NCBI GenBank assembly: GCA_905331475.1
Contig: CAJNYU010000007.1
Coordinates: 62,001-126,000 of the forward strand
Length of the DNA: 64,000 nt
Direction: 5' to 3'
Source of the DNA: Rotaria socialis
Lineage: Eukaryota > Rotifera > Eurotatoria > Philodinida > Philodinidae
This document shows, piece by piece, positions 52,787-64,000 of the stretch. The notes beneath the pieces were generated by a model that ran no database searches, was not told the DNA's origin, and worked only from the letters and a program-made list of their open reading frames with translations. Made by a program: the position numbers and the translations under genes. Positions within the stretch are counted from its first letter, which is position 1. Every line of letters begins with the position of its first letter.

Positions 52787-53669
52787 GGAGGGAAAAGTGA
52801 TTTGTTGCAAGATTTTGTTTCTATAGCTGAGTAATTTTAAGTACACTGATGAACTCTGCGTTTATTTCAATCACTATGCTAATTTATTTTCTTCCTAACT
52901 TAATCCCATTGCCTTTGACTTCTTGCATGATTTTTTTTTCTTTTTTATTGGAATAAATGCTCTATCAATCTACTTCATTGATTCTTATATAAAGATCGAT
53001 TTCTTGCCCTTCTAGTAATTACTTGAGGGAATGAACTTTGTCTAAGACTAAATCATTTTTTTGAAATTAGTCATCTCACATTTGATAGATTTTTTTTGAG
53101 ATCATAGTGTATGTAAAAAGAAACTCGTTGTCATTCTTGTTTCTTCTTAGTTTATGGCATGTTTCATGACTTTTTCTATAGAATACTACGAATGCTTTTC
53201 AGATCGTCTTCAAAAATGATGTTCTATTTTAAAAATATTTACAAGCTATTGCAATTGATATCTTTCAGTTTGAAATTTAATCTAAAAATAAATTTTGCTT
53301 TTTTTAAACCAACAGTATGTTCAAAATTACTGCTTCAAGATCTGAAATACTAGAAAATTTAATCATTTTAAAACGGACTAGCATTATAAAGTATTTGATT
53401 GGGACCAAATTTGAACGTGAAAGTCGATTTTAAAGTTGATCTAAGACTATCGACGATATTCGTTAGAATAACTTTGCTAGAACAGATATAACTAGAGAAA
53501 AAAATGCAATTAAACACTCATTATATTTGTCTTTCTCTAGTTTACATAAAATCAAGCAGAATCCATGTGATTTATGTTAAAATTAATTTATATCTTGTCG
53601 AGATTCTCTTTTAAGTGATAACTTACCCAAGTCTTTGTATACCTCATAGAATTTATTTATTGAACAATT

Positions 53670-53935
53670 CCCAGGTTGAACAGTACGGCCGGTTCCGGAT
53701 AGTTCCGTTGGTTTCGTGGAAGCAGTATTCCAATTGGAAAATTTTCGCATTTTTCTGGTCAATTCCTGCCGGAACTTGGCTAGGAATCCGCTGGAAAAGT
53801 CCGACTGTATTTTTACCGGAATAATGCTTTCATGTTCCAGCGATTTCCCGTGTTTTTCTGCAGCATATGGTGACTTTCCCGCATGTTTCCTGGAGTATCC
53901 TACGGAACCCGGTGGCCGGGAATGTTCGACCTAGG
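53670..53935. mobile_element. fold-back MITE, CCCAGGTTGAACA ends (copy 1)
   Basis: GC-rich 266-bp island in AT-rich DNA. The left end is CCCAGGTTGAACAGTACGG; the right end read on the other strand is CCTAGGTCGAACATTCCCGG, an imperfect terminal inverted repeat of about 20 bp. The inside is full of TTCCG/CGGAA-type words. It shares its left end with the element at 59582-59871 (CCCAGATCGAACAGTACGG). No clear target duplication; ATT on both sides is a possible 3-bp one. The 53615-53934 frames are readings of this element. Confidence 0.7.
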
Positions 53936-55730
53936 ATTTAAAAAAAGTCAAGGAATATAATAAAATTAGTTTGAAAATGAAATGAATTTCCTATTATGAT
54001 CTTAGTTATCGCTAGTAGTTATTTGTAACTGTCTATCGTAGGTGGGTATAGTTACGAGTCATATCTCCGCTAATGAGTTCAATGGCCAAATATGAACCTT
54101 CTTCAGTTGAACCAAAAATAAGAGACAGTTTTGTAGTGTACCATAGCAGAAAAGCCCTTCAATTGTATTCCTCGAGTGTTGTTGAGTTTCAATTTTTGAT
54201 AAAAGAATTTCCTCTTTTCAATCGTAGTTGCAAGAAGAAAAAACATGTAATACAGACATAAACTTTCTAGTGATGTTTTTTAAATAGATTTTGATGCTAA
54301 TAATAATACAAATAAAATTTGCAGCTTATCACCTTTTCATTTTTGTGCAGAGCATCAAACATCAGTTAGTGAAACGTTTTTCTACCGATTGTTCATGGAG
54401 ACTATCCATATTGAGTAATTCTTTTCTTTGTATTTGAGTCTCAAGTGACATGCAACAAGTAAAATATAGTTAATTCCTGATGATTCTCTACCACGTGTGC
54501 GACAGCATTTTAACGTCTATCCTATATTTCTCATATTATTGTCTCGAGCATTGATAAAACTATCAATTAGGTAAATATCAAGGAATAGTTTACAATATAG
54601 GATCGATTTCAAAACCAGACTCTATGCATATATATATATTTTTTTGATTCTCCTCAAATGAAGTCACTCATTCTGTATAATGCTTATATCAATTTCAATC
54701 TTGTGGTTTAGCTAATAAAGCACTTTTTTTACATAAATGTTCCGTCAAGTTTTGACTTATATTCTTAATCGTCAGCAATTAATAGGAATTGAAAATGTTA
54801 TTTTCAAGTGTTGAATATTAGCTGAAATGTTTCGTTGTGATTTGTTGTGTTTCGAAAGCTTAAATAGAATAGAATTGATGAACTTGAATATGTTCATCGA
54901 GAAGAAAACCTCATCGGTATTGATCCAACAAAAAAGTATATTAGCTAATGTGTTCAAAGCGTACTGTAAGCTATCAAAGTGAATACAGATGACTGAAATA
55001 TTATAAGACTCTTTATAGCTTATCCTTAGAAAGTTACGAATTCTTGGCATCACAGGCTCTATTGAAAGATTCAATCTTCATAATTGTTCATGTGTAAAAT
55101 TCAGTTTTGTCTGAAGAAGGCAGAATATGAATTCTGTACAACTGACTAGTTGTACTCAGTTTGAATAAAAACGAAAAATTCTTGAAAATTTTCTGACACA
55201 TAGAGTCATCTGTCTCCTTTGTTTTCAGTAGAATCCTTAACTGTTGTGAACAAATAATTTATATTTTTGACTGGCTGACTCAAAAACGAACGATCAAACT
55301 TAGAAATTCATCAGCATAAAACATGGTAAAAGTGGATGTAAGTAATAAATACATGTAATTACATGCGAGTCCAGTTCCAGAAAATCGTGAACACAGCCGA
55401 ATTCTATACGATAGGATTCTTTTCATGTCTGTCGCTCACTCAAAATATTTTTCAAACAATACATATTCAAGACTACTTCAAATTCATCAGTCAAGATCTA
55501 TCTACTAAGATTTATTTGATAAGTTCTTATCTTTATTTAGGCGCTACACCAGGAATTTGTAGATCTTAAGTATTCTGCAATTAATAGTTTAATAAAACAT
55601 GATTCATTGCTCGCATAATTCCTTGAGAACGATAACGCAATATGTTGTTTTTCTTATCATCATTATTGTGATAACTAAGTAACGAAATATTGACTATGTC
55701 TTTTTTAATTTTCATTCTCCTAGAAGCACT

Positions 55731-56828
55731 ATGTTGTGCGAAATGAGTTTTTGGTTTGGTAATAACTTCTTATTGACATGGTTTACACTCAGCATGATTG
55801 CTTTCGTCGTTTTGATGCTTCTATCAAGTGCTATTTTCTATTATTCCTATGTGAGAATTACCTATGAAAAATGGCTTAAAAAATCAAATCCGAAATATCC
55901 ATCGGCAAGTTTAGTCCGATTGGAGATTATTCTCATGGTGAAGGGTATTCTAGCAGGTACATTCTGTCCAACTTTAGCATTATACTTAATGGGCAAACAG
56001 AAGCTCAAAGGGTACTGTGGTATCGATGAATATGGTTGGAAATATTTAATAGCTAGTTTCTTTATCGCTTGGATATCAACAGACTTTTTTGAATTTTTCT
56101 ATCATCGAATGGGACATACTATTGATATACTCTGGAAAGTACACAAATCGCACCATCAATTCTATAATCCAACACCGTTTGCTGTCATAGCAGAAGATTA
56201 CGTTGACCAGATTGTTGGAGCATTACCGTTGGTCTTCATTCCTGCGCTGATTCCTATTAATATGGATCTATTATTTTTTCAAGTAAGTGAGTAAACAAGA
56301 AAAATAGAAAACTTTTTTTCTATCAAAGAGACAAAGCTAAACATGAAATTTTAACGAAATTTTTTGGAGAGTAGTTTTTGAAAATACTGTTCTTATCAAG
56401 GATTTCAGTGATTGAATCTCTGAAAGATTGTACGTTTCAATCAGATTTTAATACAATTATTTGAAGGCATCGTAGCGACAGATTTCGTTTTCGTTTAGTT
56501 TGCTTTCTTTTTCTACGGTTATGGGGTCTATCTTCATTGGGGTCATGAATTCTCGTATCCAGATGCTCATCATCCTGCAATTAATACTTCATTTCAACAT
56601 TACTTGCATCATGCTGTCTCTACTAGAAATAAGCCGTATCATACTGGTTTCTTTTTCAAAATATGGGACCAACTTTTTGGAAGTATCTATCCAAATGAGA
56701 AATGCTTTTGTGTCAAGTGTCAACATGCGCAAGGTTATCGTACACGTGAACATTATGACAATGTAGAGAAGCCAGACTATCGAGTTTTATTGCAATGGGG
56801 ATTTTGGATGAACTCGAAATCAGTCTAA
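55731..56828 (+). CDS. sterol-desaturase/fatty-acid hydroxylase family membrane enzyme
   Basis: Di-iron, oxygen-using ER membrane enzyme of the ERG3/C25H/sterol-C4-methyl oxidase superfamily. Two exons, 55731-56282 and 56499-56828, give 293 residues. The N-terminal half has hydrophobic segments (FTLSMIAFVVLMLLSSAIFY; YLIASFFIAWIS). The three His clusters that hold the iron atoms are intact: YHRMGH, HKSHHQFYNPTPF, and HYLHHAVSTRNKPYH. IWDQLFGSIYP closes the core as in lathosterol 5-desaturase-like proteins. The substrate cannot be told from the sequence. The acceptor TCTCCTAG ends at 55723, 7 nt before the ATG. Bdelloids carry many acquired metabolic genes, so foreign origin is possible, but the GT-AG intron and host-like AT content show it is at least well adapted. 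Confidence 0.88.
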
Positions 56829-57187
56829 TCTTTGATCAACTTTGGGCTTCTCTTCTACGCTATTTGTATTGATCTAATGCTAGAAGTCTTCCGATTTCTT
56901 TTTTGCTCTTTCGATTTTGAAGTCTTTCATATTTTACATTCGAATAATTTCTCCTTGGATTAAATTCTAGTTTACTTTGCAATGATGTACGCATCGAAAT
57001 GTATTGATATTATTATGTCATATTATCAAGATTTTGTAGAAAGGAGAGATTTTTATCGCGACTAAAAAATCAAACACGGTCGCACCGTTGCTATGTTGAC
57101 ATAAAAAAATCGATGTGCGTGTGGGATGTCAGTTTGATCTGCTATTCACACATTCACAGCCACATTGTTACAGACACTAACACACAT

Positions 57188-57734
57188 CCTAATAGCAGTG
57201 GCGGAGCCAGAATTTTGGACTAGGGGGGCTCAGCCCCTCAGAGGTGAAGCGAACATCCAAAAATTTGGGGGAGTGGTCACTTTTAAAAGCGTGTTTTAGA
57301 AACAGTGTTGCCAGATCTTTCGGATTTTGAAAATTCTTCTGGATTTTTTCCAGATTTTAAGTCTTTTTGCAGTATTTTAGGGATTTTGAAAGGTTTTCTG
57401 GATTTTTTGGGGAATTCAAAATATTTTGCTGGATTGTTTCCGAATTTTATGAGGATTTCGGAAGTTTTTCTAGAGTGTTTGTGGAAATTTTGAAAATTTT
57501 TCTCGATTTTTTTCGGGAATTCTAAAAGTTTTTCTCGCTTTTTTCTGGGTTTTCGAGTTCGCTAGCTGGTAGCACTTGTTAAAACGTTAAATTAGAAACG
57601 TTAATACATATTTATATAAAAAAAATGCATTTTCTATAATCTCCCTAGGGGGGGGGGGGGGGGGGGGCCCCCGCAACAATTGTTAGAGGTGGCTGAGCCC
57701 CCCTAGCCCCCCTGGCTCCGCCACTGCCTAATAG
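57188..57734. mobile_element. hAT-like MITE with 8-bp target duplication
   Basis: The element 57196-57726 is flanked by the perfect direct repeat CCTAATAG (57188-57195 and 57727-57734). The ends are inverted repeats starting CAGTGGCGGAGCCAG, perfect for 15 bp and then imperfect through GGGGGGCTCAGCC on both sides. An 8-bp duplication with CAG(T/G)GGCGG ends is the mark of hAT-family elements. The interior (57300-57550) is a degenerate tandem array of about 55-60 bp units built on ctggattttttccgga-like words. There is a 20-base G run (57648-57667) followed by five C. No transposase is present, so it is non-autonomous. Confidence 0.9.
57300..57552 (+). repeat. degenerate minisatellite inside the hAT MITE
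   Basis: Roughly four diverged units of about 55-60 bp, each with a variant of ggattttgaaa, ttctggatttttt and gggaattc. The open frame at 57305-57493 is only a reading of this array (repeated Phe-Leu-Gly phrases), not a gene. Confidence 0.65.
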
Positions 57735-58715
57735 ATGATCAGTTTTACACCAGCTGTTAATCACATATGGCCACCATATAGCCCCAATGGCAATGTTTTA
57801 GATTATTACAATCTCAGGCGATATTGTAAATAGTAGACAATCAAATAGAGTTAATTAAAAATCAGCATTTATGATTTGATGAAATTAAAAAAAGTTAATC
57901 TTTGTATATCAACAAACGAAGTAGTTGCAGGATTGAAAATTAGACACACTCAGTTTGGTTCATTTTGAAAAGAAAACGTATATATATAAAATAAAATTCT
58001 TATTTGTAAACAATAGAACACTTCACGCAACATTTTCTTGTATATTTTATTTTAAATCAAACATATCGGATGATTAAAATATAAAATAAGACAACAAGGA
58101 ATTACTCGTGTACCACAAGAATAACTTGTTCTCATTATCGAAATTTGTCTTTTTTTTTTAGAAAACTAATGATGAATATATCGAATAAGTCTTACGTCGA
58201 CTTTGTAGAGCTGTTCATTTTATATATTGTAGTATATTTTGTTTTGTAAAAAAAATGCATTAGATGATCAACACTAGAAGCTTAATTCATCATTGATGAT
58301 AAGGGAGTTGTGTAAGGATTTCAACATAGACAAGTGTGCAAATTAGAGGCGTTATATAGTAAAATTTCTAACACAGAAGAGTGACTAGACAGGATAATCT
58401 CAAAAATTGAAAGCGAAAGTGTTATATCTCACGTCCTCTTCTTTCTATGAGCTTGATGAACAAATTAAACTCAAAATTCGATCATTCATGATGACCGACC
58501 CGTTACATTTTAGATAAGCAGTTAAATAAATTGAAGATTTTAAAAGAAATATAACGAAATCATTTACGAATGTGCCAGCTGACTCATTATAATAAAAAAG
58601 ATTTTAATGCAACAAGAAAGGGTAAATACTTTTAGTTGATACTAATCGATTAAATAACATTCTGTCGCATTAGTTTCTTAATGAAGAAAATGATTAGATG
58701 TTATTTATTCAATAC

Positions 58716-58733
58716 ATATATATATATATATAT
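58716..58733. repeat. (TA)n microsatellite
   Basis: TA run of about 18 bp, downstream of the ERICH3-like gene. Confidence 0.85.
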
Positions 58734-58934
58734 TTATAGCTGATAAGTCTTACTTAATTTTTAGCTTTTTGTAAATAATTTATTTGTAAGACAACCAAGA
58801 AGAAGAAGAAGAAAAAGAGATCAAACAAACATTAAGGTCAAACAAGAAAGCAAGAAATAAAGAAGTGTGTATTCACTGTGTGTATGTTAAAATAAAATGA
58901 ATGTGAATATCATAAAACAAAAATTTAATTTGTC

Positions 58935-61900
58935 TTAATTTGAACTATCGTCATCATTATCTCCATGATACCAATTTTTAAATTGATTTTCCGTGTGAGT
59001 ATTATTCGTTGATGGAAGAGAGCTCTGAGTTTTTGGATCATTTGACCTTGATGTTTGGTCTTGAAGATCATCTAAACCAATAAGAGGATCAACGGGTTCT
59101 TTTCTATCAAGTTCACTTGATGATCTCCATATCTCAGGCTTTGCTTCGGATGTATCGTTTGTATTGTCTTGTTCATTATCTTTTTTAGAGTTGTTTTGAA
59201 GACCTCGTCGAGTTTTAGGCCGAGATGGTGACGAATCAGACTCAGCTTGATTTTTTGAACTCTTTTGTTTAAACATTCTGTTGTATTCATTATCGTCTTC
59301 ATCTTCGTCACTATCATCATTTAGATTCGTCGGTGAATGTGTTGATAAAGGTTTTTCATTATTTTTAGTTTTGACTCCTTTTTGTAGTGATTCCGATGAT
59401 GAGGATGGATTTCTCTTACTTGTTGTTAATTGAACTTCTTTTTGTTGAATACTTTCTTCACTTTCACATTCTAGTGACGCACGTTTGGCTTCGGTGACGC
59501 TTCGAGGTGTACCTTAATAATGCATTGTAACAGAATGTTGTAATTATGATTTTCTTTTTATATATTAAGTGTAAGACACAACCCAGATCGAACAGTACGG
59601 TCCGTATACGGCCGTTGACGGTTAGTTTACGACTATTTTACGGGCGAAAGTTTGCAGTAATATCTGGCGCAGTAATACGGACCGTATTATCATGAGAGTA
59701 TGGAGCACAAACAGCCGTAAACCATGAAAATTCAGTCCCGTTTACGGTGCCGTATTACTGCGCCGGGTATTACGGGCAAATACGGCCTATTTACTGCCGT
59801 AAATATACCGTTTTGACATCGTTTACCGTCGATAAACAGACCGTAAACGAGTCCGTTTTGATCAACCTGGGAAGTAATAAATCTTTTTCGTTTGAAAAAA
59901 CTAAACTTAATGATAGAACTCATCACATATAGAAAACCCCGTTAGTAAACTAAGTAAAATAATATCAGTCGAAATTTTTTTTTCTCTATAAAGAAGTTCG
60001 CAAGTATACCAAAAATTTCAATTTACATATAAATCCTTGATGCAATTAGCTATTTGTATAATTTACATTCGTAAAGTTTAATTACAAAACCCATTTGACA
60101 CTTTCAACCGCTAGAAAGAAAATATTGATTTCACCAAGTAAGAAACTAGATATTGCTTTTCGAATATGATTCGATATTGGACTGTAGTGTTTTTTTCTAT
60201 AGGTGCAATTAGATGAACTCTGATGAGTTTATGGGCAATGTTCTTTTAACTTTTAATAATTGAAGTCAATGATAAAACTTACTATGTTGATCATCGTCAT
60301 TATCGTAATTGGCTTGGCTTGATTGAGCTTGAAAAGTTTGCTCAGCTCGTAAATCAAAATCATTTCTTGCGAGAGAATCAGGACAGAGGAAAATTGTTTC
60401 TTGACCTGTTTCTATATTGGCTAAAACAATCTAAAAGACAAAAACGAAAATTTCTGCAATAAAAAAGAAAACTATAAACTCTGGAAAACAATAAAAACCT
60501 TATCAAGTTTCCATTTTCCTGCAGCAATATCTGAATTATAATATCCAATAGTTAGTTTTGTTGGTTGTTCATTTGAACTTTGTATTAAATCAACTTCAAA
60601 TGATTTATTTTCACCTGGTTCAAATGAAGGACAATCTTTCTTGTTTTTATTTAATATTAATGAATTTTTCTTTTGATTATTTAAACGTATGAAAATTTGG
60701 CTATCATTTGAAGCATTAAATTCGCCGTCTTCACTTTTTGACGGATAAATACTAATACGATAACGCTTTTGATTTTTTTCATTAGTTGATTCACTGTCTG
60801 TTGCAACTTGACGTTTTGGATTAACAACTGAGTTTTTAAATTGTTCAAATCGTTTTGGAGATTCATACGATGAGGGTAATGATGATGATGATGAACGAGA
60901 AGTTTTCTTTTTTGGTTCAGTTTTTGTTGGCTTTGGGGAAGACTTTTTGGAAGCAGTAGACGAAGATGCATTTTTCGAGTCGATAGTACTTTTTGAAGTT
61001 CTTCGAAGAATTTCATCTTGAGATGATTCCGATTTCATAAGATGAAAAACTTTTTCTTGGGATGGTCGAATCCATTGATGACAAGGAAACTCATAATGTG
61101 ATTGAGTTTTTGGATCAATAAGTTCAATCTAAGTAAAAAGAAAAAAAAAATAATAATAAATAATAAATTTGATTATTTCTTATTATTACATGATCAAGTT
61201 GCCATTTAATATCATCATTGTCATCATCATCATTTCCTGTTATTTCAAGTATTAATCGAATTTTTTGCGGTGTTCCAATATTTCGAAGTTTAGTTCGAAA
61301 AGAATCGTGTTGACCTGACTTGAAATGCTGAGGAAAATCTTTCATTTCAATTTCATATTGCTCAGTTTCATCTTCTCCACCTATTGAAATGAATGAAAAT
61401 TTTAAAGTGGCGCCAATAGACGAGTTTTGTGGTAATTGAAAACTGCTGCTTGGAATATTTGCTGTATGAAATATTATTTGCCAAGTTTTTGTTAAAGATT
61501 TATCGTGCGATGTTGTTGTTGATATTGAACTAGTTTCTGTTGGAGTTTTCAATGGAACTGTTGTTAGACGAGTCTAAAAATAAAAAGACTTCTCTGGTGT
61601 AGACATTCAGACGATGATTGTATCGTTTCGTATTCGCAAACAATTAGTCAAAGAATATAGTTCAATACTTCGCCTTGCAATGAGATAGATAGAGATGCAA
61701 TTACGATAGCGATGAGTAGTAATCTTGTATAATTGATTTCACTAGTGCATCGTTATTTTGATTTATGTCAGGCAAGTTAAGATTATTTCTCAAGTAAGCT
61801 ATGCATGAATGGTTCAACTTAATGAAGAAAAAAACTGTCCGAAGGGATTTATCCCTATTTCAGTTATCTTTATGATGTATAGATATGATCCACAACAGAT

Positions 61901-64000
61901 TAATAATGATTTTTTTTAAACTGTGCATCTCTATAATGAAAAGCTTTTATGAATATTAAATATAATAACTTGGTATTTTGGAACTTTCTCTATAAATAGA
62001 TTACGCAATTCTAAGAATATTCTTAAAAATCTTTATTGTCTTCCATAAACATTCAATCTTCAAAACCATCTATCAATTTTACTGACTATCTTTGAAATTT
62101 AATCAGCTTTGAATATCGAATATGAGAAGTAGGAATAATTATTTCAGCCGAAATTTTCATGTTATTTGCTCAAAATTGTAAGATCTAATTATTAATGGCC
62201 AATACGAATAACAAAATCTTTATCCTCATTCGATTCAAGCAGGTTTCAATAAAAATATTTAGTTTTTTATTGGATTTGGTTTCGGTCTCTATGCTAATAA
62301 ATAGAGAATATTTTCGGTCCGGATACGGTTGTTAGTCAGATGTCTATCAGTCAAACTTATTATTCTTTTAAAAAATATATCAATAAAATTGTGTATTTTT
62401 TATATCATTCTTATTCGTCGTTCGCCTGTTCATATCTGAAACATCAGTTTTTAAATGATGAATAATTTCAGACGGTTATTTCGTAAACTATAAATTCTTT
62501 ATCGGAAACAGAAAAGATAATAAACGATTAGCTGTAAAACAGAATATTATTTAACAAGCGCATATTAGAGATTTTGTTCTCGAGTGTATCATATTTCGAT
62601 GATATTGTCAACGATAAACTAGAGATTTTCAAAAAATCAACTGAAGTAGAAATAATAATGCAATGAGAAAAGCTTTTCTCGCTTTGAAACATTTCAATAA
62701 AAAGATATGTTCAATATGTTTTCTAACTTATTAGACATCATCGTCATAATTATAAGAATAGATAAGATACAAAAATACTGTTTTGATCAACTTACATCTA
62801 CAACTGTTCTTCCAATTTTTAATTTATTGTCATTCGATTCCGATGAATTATCATGTTTTGATGTTTCTGTATCATCAGATCCAACAAAATCTTCGGCATA
62901 ATTTTCATCTAAATAAACAATCAATCATTTGAAATTTATCTTAATTAAACATACTCGAATTGGGCACTTGTCTAACGGGTATTATAGCGGGTGTTTGTCT
63001 CGTTTTTGTTTCATCAGAAACTGGTATTGAAATTGTGATCGGCTTTTTCTTTTCATCATCTGTTGCGTCTTTTGGTGAATCACCATATCGTTTCAATCGA
63101 GTTTGTTTTTCGAATCGACATCTTAAATTAATTAATGGTAATTAATTAGTTTATTTTCCAACCTAAAATATACTTGATACAAGGTTTCGATCCTTCAACA
63201 GATAAAATAGCAAAATGACCACGTTCTCCACCTAACTTAACACCATGACGATGCTTATATTCACAACATGTCGATATTCGACTATCTATTAATCCTTTAA
63301 CATACAACGATAAACCAAATGGATAATTTGAATGCCGACGAGAATTAAATGAAAATTCATCTATGTAATAATTAAGATATATTTAAGAAAGAAACATATA
63401 AGTTTAACTGAACCTCCAGGTTTAAGATTATCTTTGTAAACAATTAAATTTTCTCCTCCACAATGTTGTTGCATAACAATAATTTCATCAATTGGTTCGA
63501 ATATTGAATGATCATAATCAAGTTTTGTGTGTGGACCAAAATAAGTCATTGTTATTCGACATGGCGGATTTGATGGTGAAGAATCTGATGGTTTTGTTAA
63601 TAAACGAGAACGTTGCTTTTTTTGAGAAAGAAAGACAAATATCAATTAATTAATTCAGAAAAAAGTTTCATCAGAAGTAAAAGGATATTTTACTAATGGT
63701 AATGATCGTTGCATAGAAGATGGTTTTGGTTGATTGAAATTTTGACGATGACGACGATCAAGACTTTTTGAAGAATATTTTGTATGATGATCTCCATTGA
63801 CATGAGCCGATTGAACACGAGCAACACGACGTACTTCACCGAATTCTTCATTCATCTAATTCATATTAGATATTATTATTTAAAAAAAAACAAGTGCATT
63901 TGTATAAACTACTGTTTCAATCTCTCGATGATGGCTGGCACTTTTAGGTCGTGTTTGTGACCATGATGAATCCATTGACAGTAAACCCATATCAGTAGAG
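58935..64000 (-). CDS. ERICH3: ERICH3-like DUF4590 protein with two PLAT-like domains (5' end outside window)
   Basis: Partial; the frame is open at the right edge (STDMGLLSMDSSWSQTRPKS). Exons on the complement: 63999-63931, 63855-63690, about 63632-63412, about 63360-63175, about 63122-62957, about 62907-62791, about 61574-61192, about 61132-60500, about 60430-60285, and 59515-58935 with the stop. The DUF4590 core is unmistakable: QQHCGGENLIVY, YPFGLSLYVKG, STCCEYKHRHG, LGGERGHF and KPCIKC, as in ERICH3, a vertebrate ciliary protein. Next come two PLAT/LH2-like domains: first WQIIFHTANIP, FKSGQHDSF, KWQLDHV, FPCHQW; second KRYRISIYPS, FEPGENKSF, KWKLDKV, FLCPDSL. The C-tail is Ser/Asp/Glu-rich and disordered. 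Phases checked at most junctions are consistent with one gene, including across the 1.2-kb intron at 62790-61575. Confidence 0.82.
59582..59871. mobile_element. fold-back MITE, CCCAGATCGAACA ends (copy 2), intronic
   Basis: 290-bp island in the ERICH3-like intron 60284-59516. The left end is CCCAGATCGAACAGTACGG; the right end on the other strand is CCCAGGTTGATCAAAACGG. The inside repeats TACGG/CCGTA and CCGTAAAC many times on both strands, and inner arms pair as well (gcgcagtaatacgg against ccgtattactgcgc), so the whole unit can fold back. No target duplication is clear. The frames at 59732-59932 are readings of this element. Confidence 0.75.
61575..62790 (-). other. 1.2-kb intron of the ERICH3-like gene
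   Basis: Donor GTAAGT after codons VVD and acceptor TTTTTAG before TRLTTVP, both phase 0. No repeat ends or additional exon seen. The frame at 62707-62901 is the antisense of an exon. Confidence 0.65.

Larger units (their letters stand above)
52625..55730. other. intergenic with fold-back element
   Basis: About 3.1 kb. A (GA)n run is at 52771-52786 and a fold-back element at 53670-53935. Frames at 53159, 54073, 54772 (-) and 55363 have no recognisable composition or splice partners, so I do not call genes. Confidence 0.55.
56829..58934. other. intergenic with hAT-type MITE
   Basis: Region between convergent genes. It contains the 531-bp hAT-like element at 57196-57726 and a (TA)n run at 58716-58733. 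The rest is AT-rich without frames or signals. Confidence 0.65.

Noticed and set aside
53615..53934. Two overlapping + strand frames of about 70 residues
   Set aside because: They lie in the fold-back element and owe their length to its GC-rich composition.
57305..57493. 62-residue protein with Phe-Leu-Gly phrases
   Set aside because: It is the translation of the degenerate tandem array inside the hAT MITE.
59732..59932. Frames on both strands of about 60 residues
   Set aside because: They fall in the TACGG/CCGTA fold-back element inside an intron.

Overview
The window looks like nuclear DNA of a small AT-rich invertebrate. Genes are broken by many short introns (mostly 45-70 nt, GT..AG), intergenic DNA is AT-rich, and the proteins are plainly metazoan (Gq alpha, ferlin, CDK11, DAPIT, ERICH3-like, FMRFamide-type GPCR). 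Base composition, intron size, polypyrimidine-AG sites directly before start codons and MITE-like repeats fit a bdelloid rotifer (Adineta/Rotaria type). That assignment is inference from style; there is no rRNA or mitochondrial marker here.

Layout, left to right. 1-2.6 kb: no intact gene, one decayed coding-like patch. 2.6-5.9 kb (-): CDK11/PITSLRE kinase, 10 coding exons. 7.2-9.6 kb (+): Gq alpha, 8 coding exons. 10.6-11.1 kb (+): ribosomal protein S15. 13.5 kb (+): a 74-residue membrane protein, convergent with a rhodopsin-family peptide GPCR (13.8-15.1 kb, -). 15.2 kb: an 83-bp piggyBac-type MITE, then about 6.7 kb with no gene I can support. 22 kb (-): ATP synthase subunit k/DAPIT. 23.3-34.8 kb (-): one large type-I ferlin. 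38.1-39.6 kb (-): secreted GDSL phospholipase B. 42.1-44.7 kb (+) FAAH2-like amidase and 44.8-48.5 kb (+) HTATSF1, only 101 nt apart. 51.9-52.6 kb (+): UBE2M/UBC12. 55.7-56.8 kb (+): sterol-desaturase-like hydroxylase. 58.9-64.0 kb (-): ERICH3-like DUF4590 protein with two PLAT-like domains, running off the right edge.

The most interesting signal is in the ferlin gene. It has two homologous alternative first exons for the start of C2A, and three homologous cassette exons inside C2C. All three cassettes share the same entry and exit phases and are each 2 mod 3 in length, so only one at a time keeps the frame. Together they could give up to six ferlins that differ in two C2 domains. Other notable items: a probable trans-spliced gene pair (FAAH2-HTATSF1), three kinds of terminal-inverted-repeat element (piggyBac-like with TTAA, hAT-like with an 8-bp duplication, and two fold-back elements sharing a CCCAGRTYGAACAGTACGG end), and a perfect 48-bp inverted repeat abutting the only N of the window, which may mark an assembly join.

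The genes are mostly housekeeping or signalling genes with no obvious shared pathway. Gq alpha and a peptide GPCR lie near each other, but nothing here shows that they work together.
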